Assembly (NCBI RefSeq): GCF_900142895.1
Contig: NZ_LT670847.1
Coordinates: 1,550,001-1,614,000 of the forward strand
Length of the DNA: 64,000 bases
Reading direction: 5' to 3'
Source of the DNA: Vreelandella subglaciescola
GTDB taxonomy: Bacteria; Pseudomonadota; Gammaproteobacteria; Pseudomonadales; Halomonadaceae
This document shows positions 63,490 to 64,000 of the stretch, piece by piece. How positions within the stretch are numbered: the first letter of the stretch is position 1; every line of letters begins with the position of its first letter. Under the pieces are notes generated by a model. The model ran no database searches, was not told where the DNA came from, and was given only the letters and a program-made list of their open reading frames with translations. The position numbers were made by a program, and so were the translations under genes.

Positions 63490-64000
63490 GGTGCCTCCCT
63501 GCGGATACTGCCCGTTATGTTGATGAACAGAGTTACTGGATAGTCGTCGCTATTGTGTTCAAGGTCGTCCGGCATAAACGCCAGCTGGCAAACGCCCGAA
63601 CCCCCGTTGAGGCAGTCATCAATGTCCGCTGTGCCCAGCGGCTCGAAGGTAAGCGAAAACTTTTTGTCCGGCTTACTTAGGTGATTCAGTTGGCCGATAC
63701 GCAGCGGTTCTGCATCAGCGCCGACACCTGGTTCAACGACCCGATAGCACCACGCCGGATAGGTGTAGCGCTCTTTGTCGTCATTTTGCTCCAGGGTTTC
63801 ATCATCGCGGCAACCTTCTGGGTGGCGGCCGGAAGCATCAACAACCGGAGGCAAAAAATCGATGCGCACATCGCGGCTTTGCTTGATGGCCTCGCTGCGC
63901 GCCAGCGTTAGCGCTGAGGTGACCGTATTAACGTCAGCATTGGCCTGCTGGCGTTCCCAGAAGGTCGACCATGCCGGTACGGCGAATACCGCAAGCATCG
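63486..64000 (-). CDS. FimT/FimU-type pseudopilin, 5' end beyond the window
   Basis: The visible part begins within a pilin membrane helix (LAVFAVPAWSTFWERQQANADVNTVTSALTLARSEAIKQ) and carries the GspH-like domain with Cys residues (EGCRDDE, DDCLNGGSG). The prepilin peptide should lie just outside the window edge, so the start codon is not here. First gene of the fimT-pilV-pilW-pilX cluster. Confidence 0.85.
   Translation of the reverse strand, partial: MLAVFAVPAWSTFWERQQANADVNTVTSALTLARSEAIKQSRDVRIDFLPPVVDASGRHPEGCRDDETLEQNDDKERYTYPAWCYRVVEPGVGADAEPLRIGQLNHLSKPDKKFSLTFEPLGTADIDDCLNGGSGVCQLAFMPDDLEHNSDDYPVTLFINITGSIRREAP

Overview
The window looks like chromosomal DNA of a high-GC gammaproteobacterium of the Halomonas/Pseudomonas type (Oceanospirillales-like). 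The evidence is conserved gammaproteobacterial gene blocks in their usual order, high GC housekeeping genes (78 of 120 bases are G/C in 25201..25320), REP-like palindromes with a GTAG head as in pseudomonads, and proteins close to known gammaproteobacterial ones. Genus assignment is inference; there is no rRNA here.

Layout. 17..3376 (+): pantothenate genes panB-panC-panD, then an acetyl-CoA acetyltransferase. 3385..21202 (mostly -): an MFS transporter, then the classic rlmE-ftsH-folP-glmM-tpiA-secG-tRNA-Leu-tRNA-fMet-rimP-nusA-infB-rbfA-truB-rpsO-pnp block for translation, transcription termination and RNA decay, with yhbY divergent from rlmE. 21319..26279 (-): greA-carB-carA. 26530..30134: an inserted defence module (dcm-type methylase, MvaI/BcnI-type nuclease, Vsr repair nuclease) sitting between carA and dapB. 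30166..36028 (-): dapB, an EamA transporter, dnaJ, dnaK, grpE, with recN divergent. 37915..38280: an array of 112-bp REP units. 38372..48160: ilvH/ilvI, clpB, pgeF, rluD, divergent bamD, and nadE. 48344..58643: a small membrane protein, thiO, a fimT-like pseudopilin, trxB, acnA, a malic enzyme, a YeeE/YedE transporter and trpS. 58699..64000 (-): a type IV minor pilin cluster (fimT/fimU, pilV, pilW, pilX-like) in which the pilX-like gene is split by a fresh IS66 element.

The genes form a housekeeping core (CoA precursor supply, translation, heat shock, pyrimidine/arginine, lysine and branched-chain amino acid synthesis, central carbon metabolism) with three accessory insertions: the restriction island, the REP array and IS66. 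The points most worth a second look are: (1) the dcm-nuclease-vsr island, whose nuclease has about 190 extra N-terminal residues recalling the effector domain of EcoRII; (2) a carA leader with a short Arg-containing peptide ORF, a long alternative stem and a terminator hairpin; (3) the REP array; (4) the clean IS66 interruption of a pilus gene, with an in-frame ancestral reading frame and an 8-bp target duplication; (5) a shared promoter-like block upstream of clpB and acnA.
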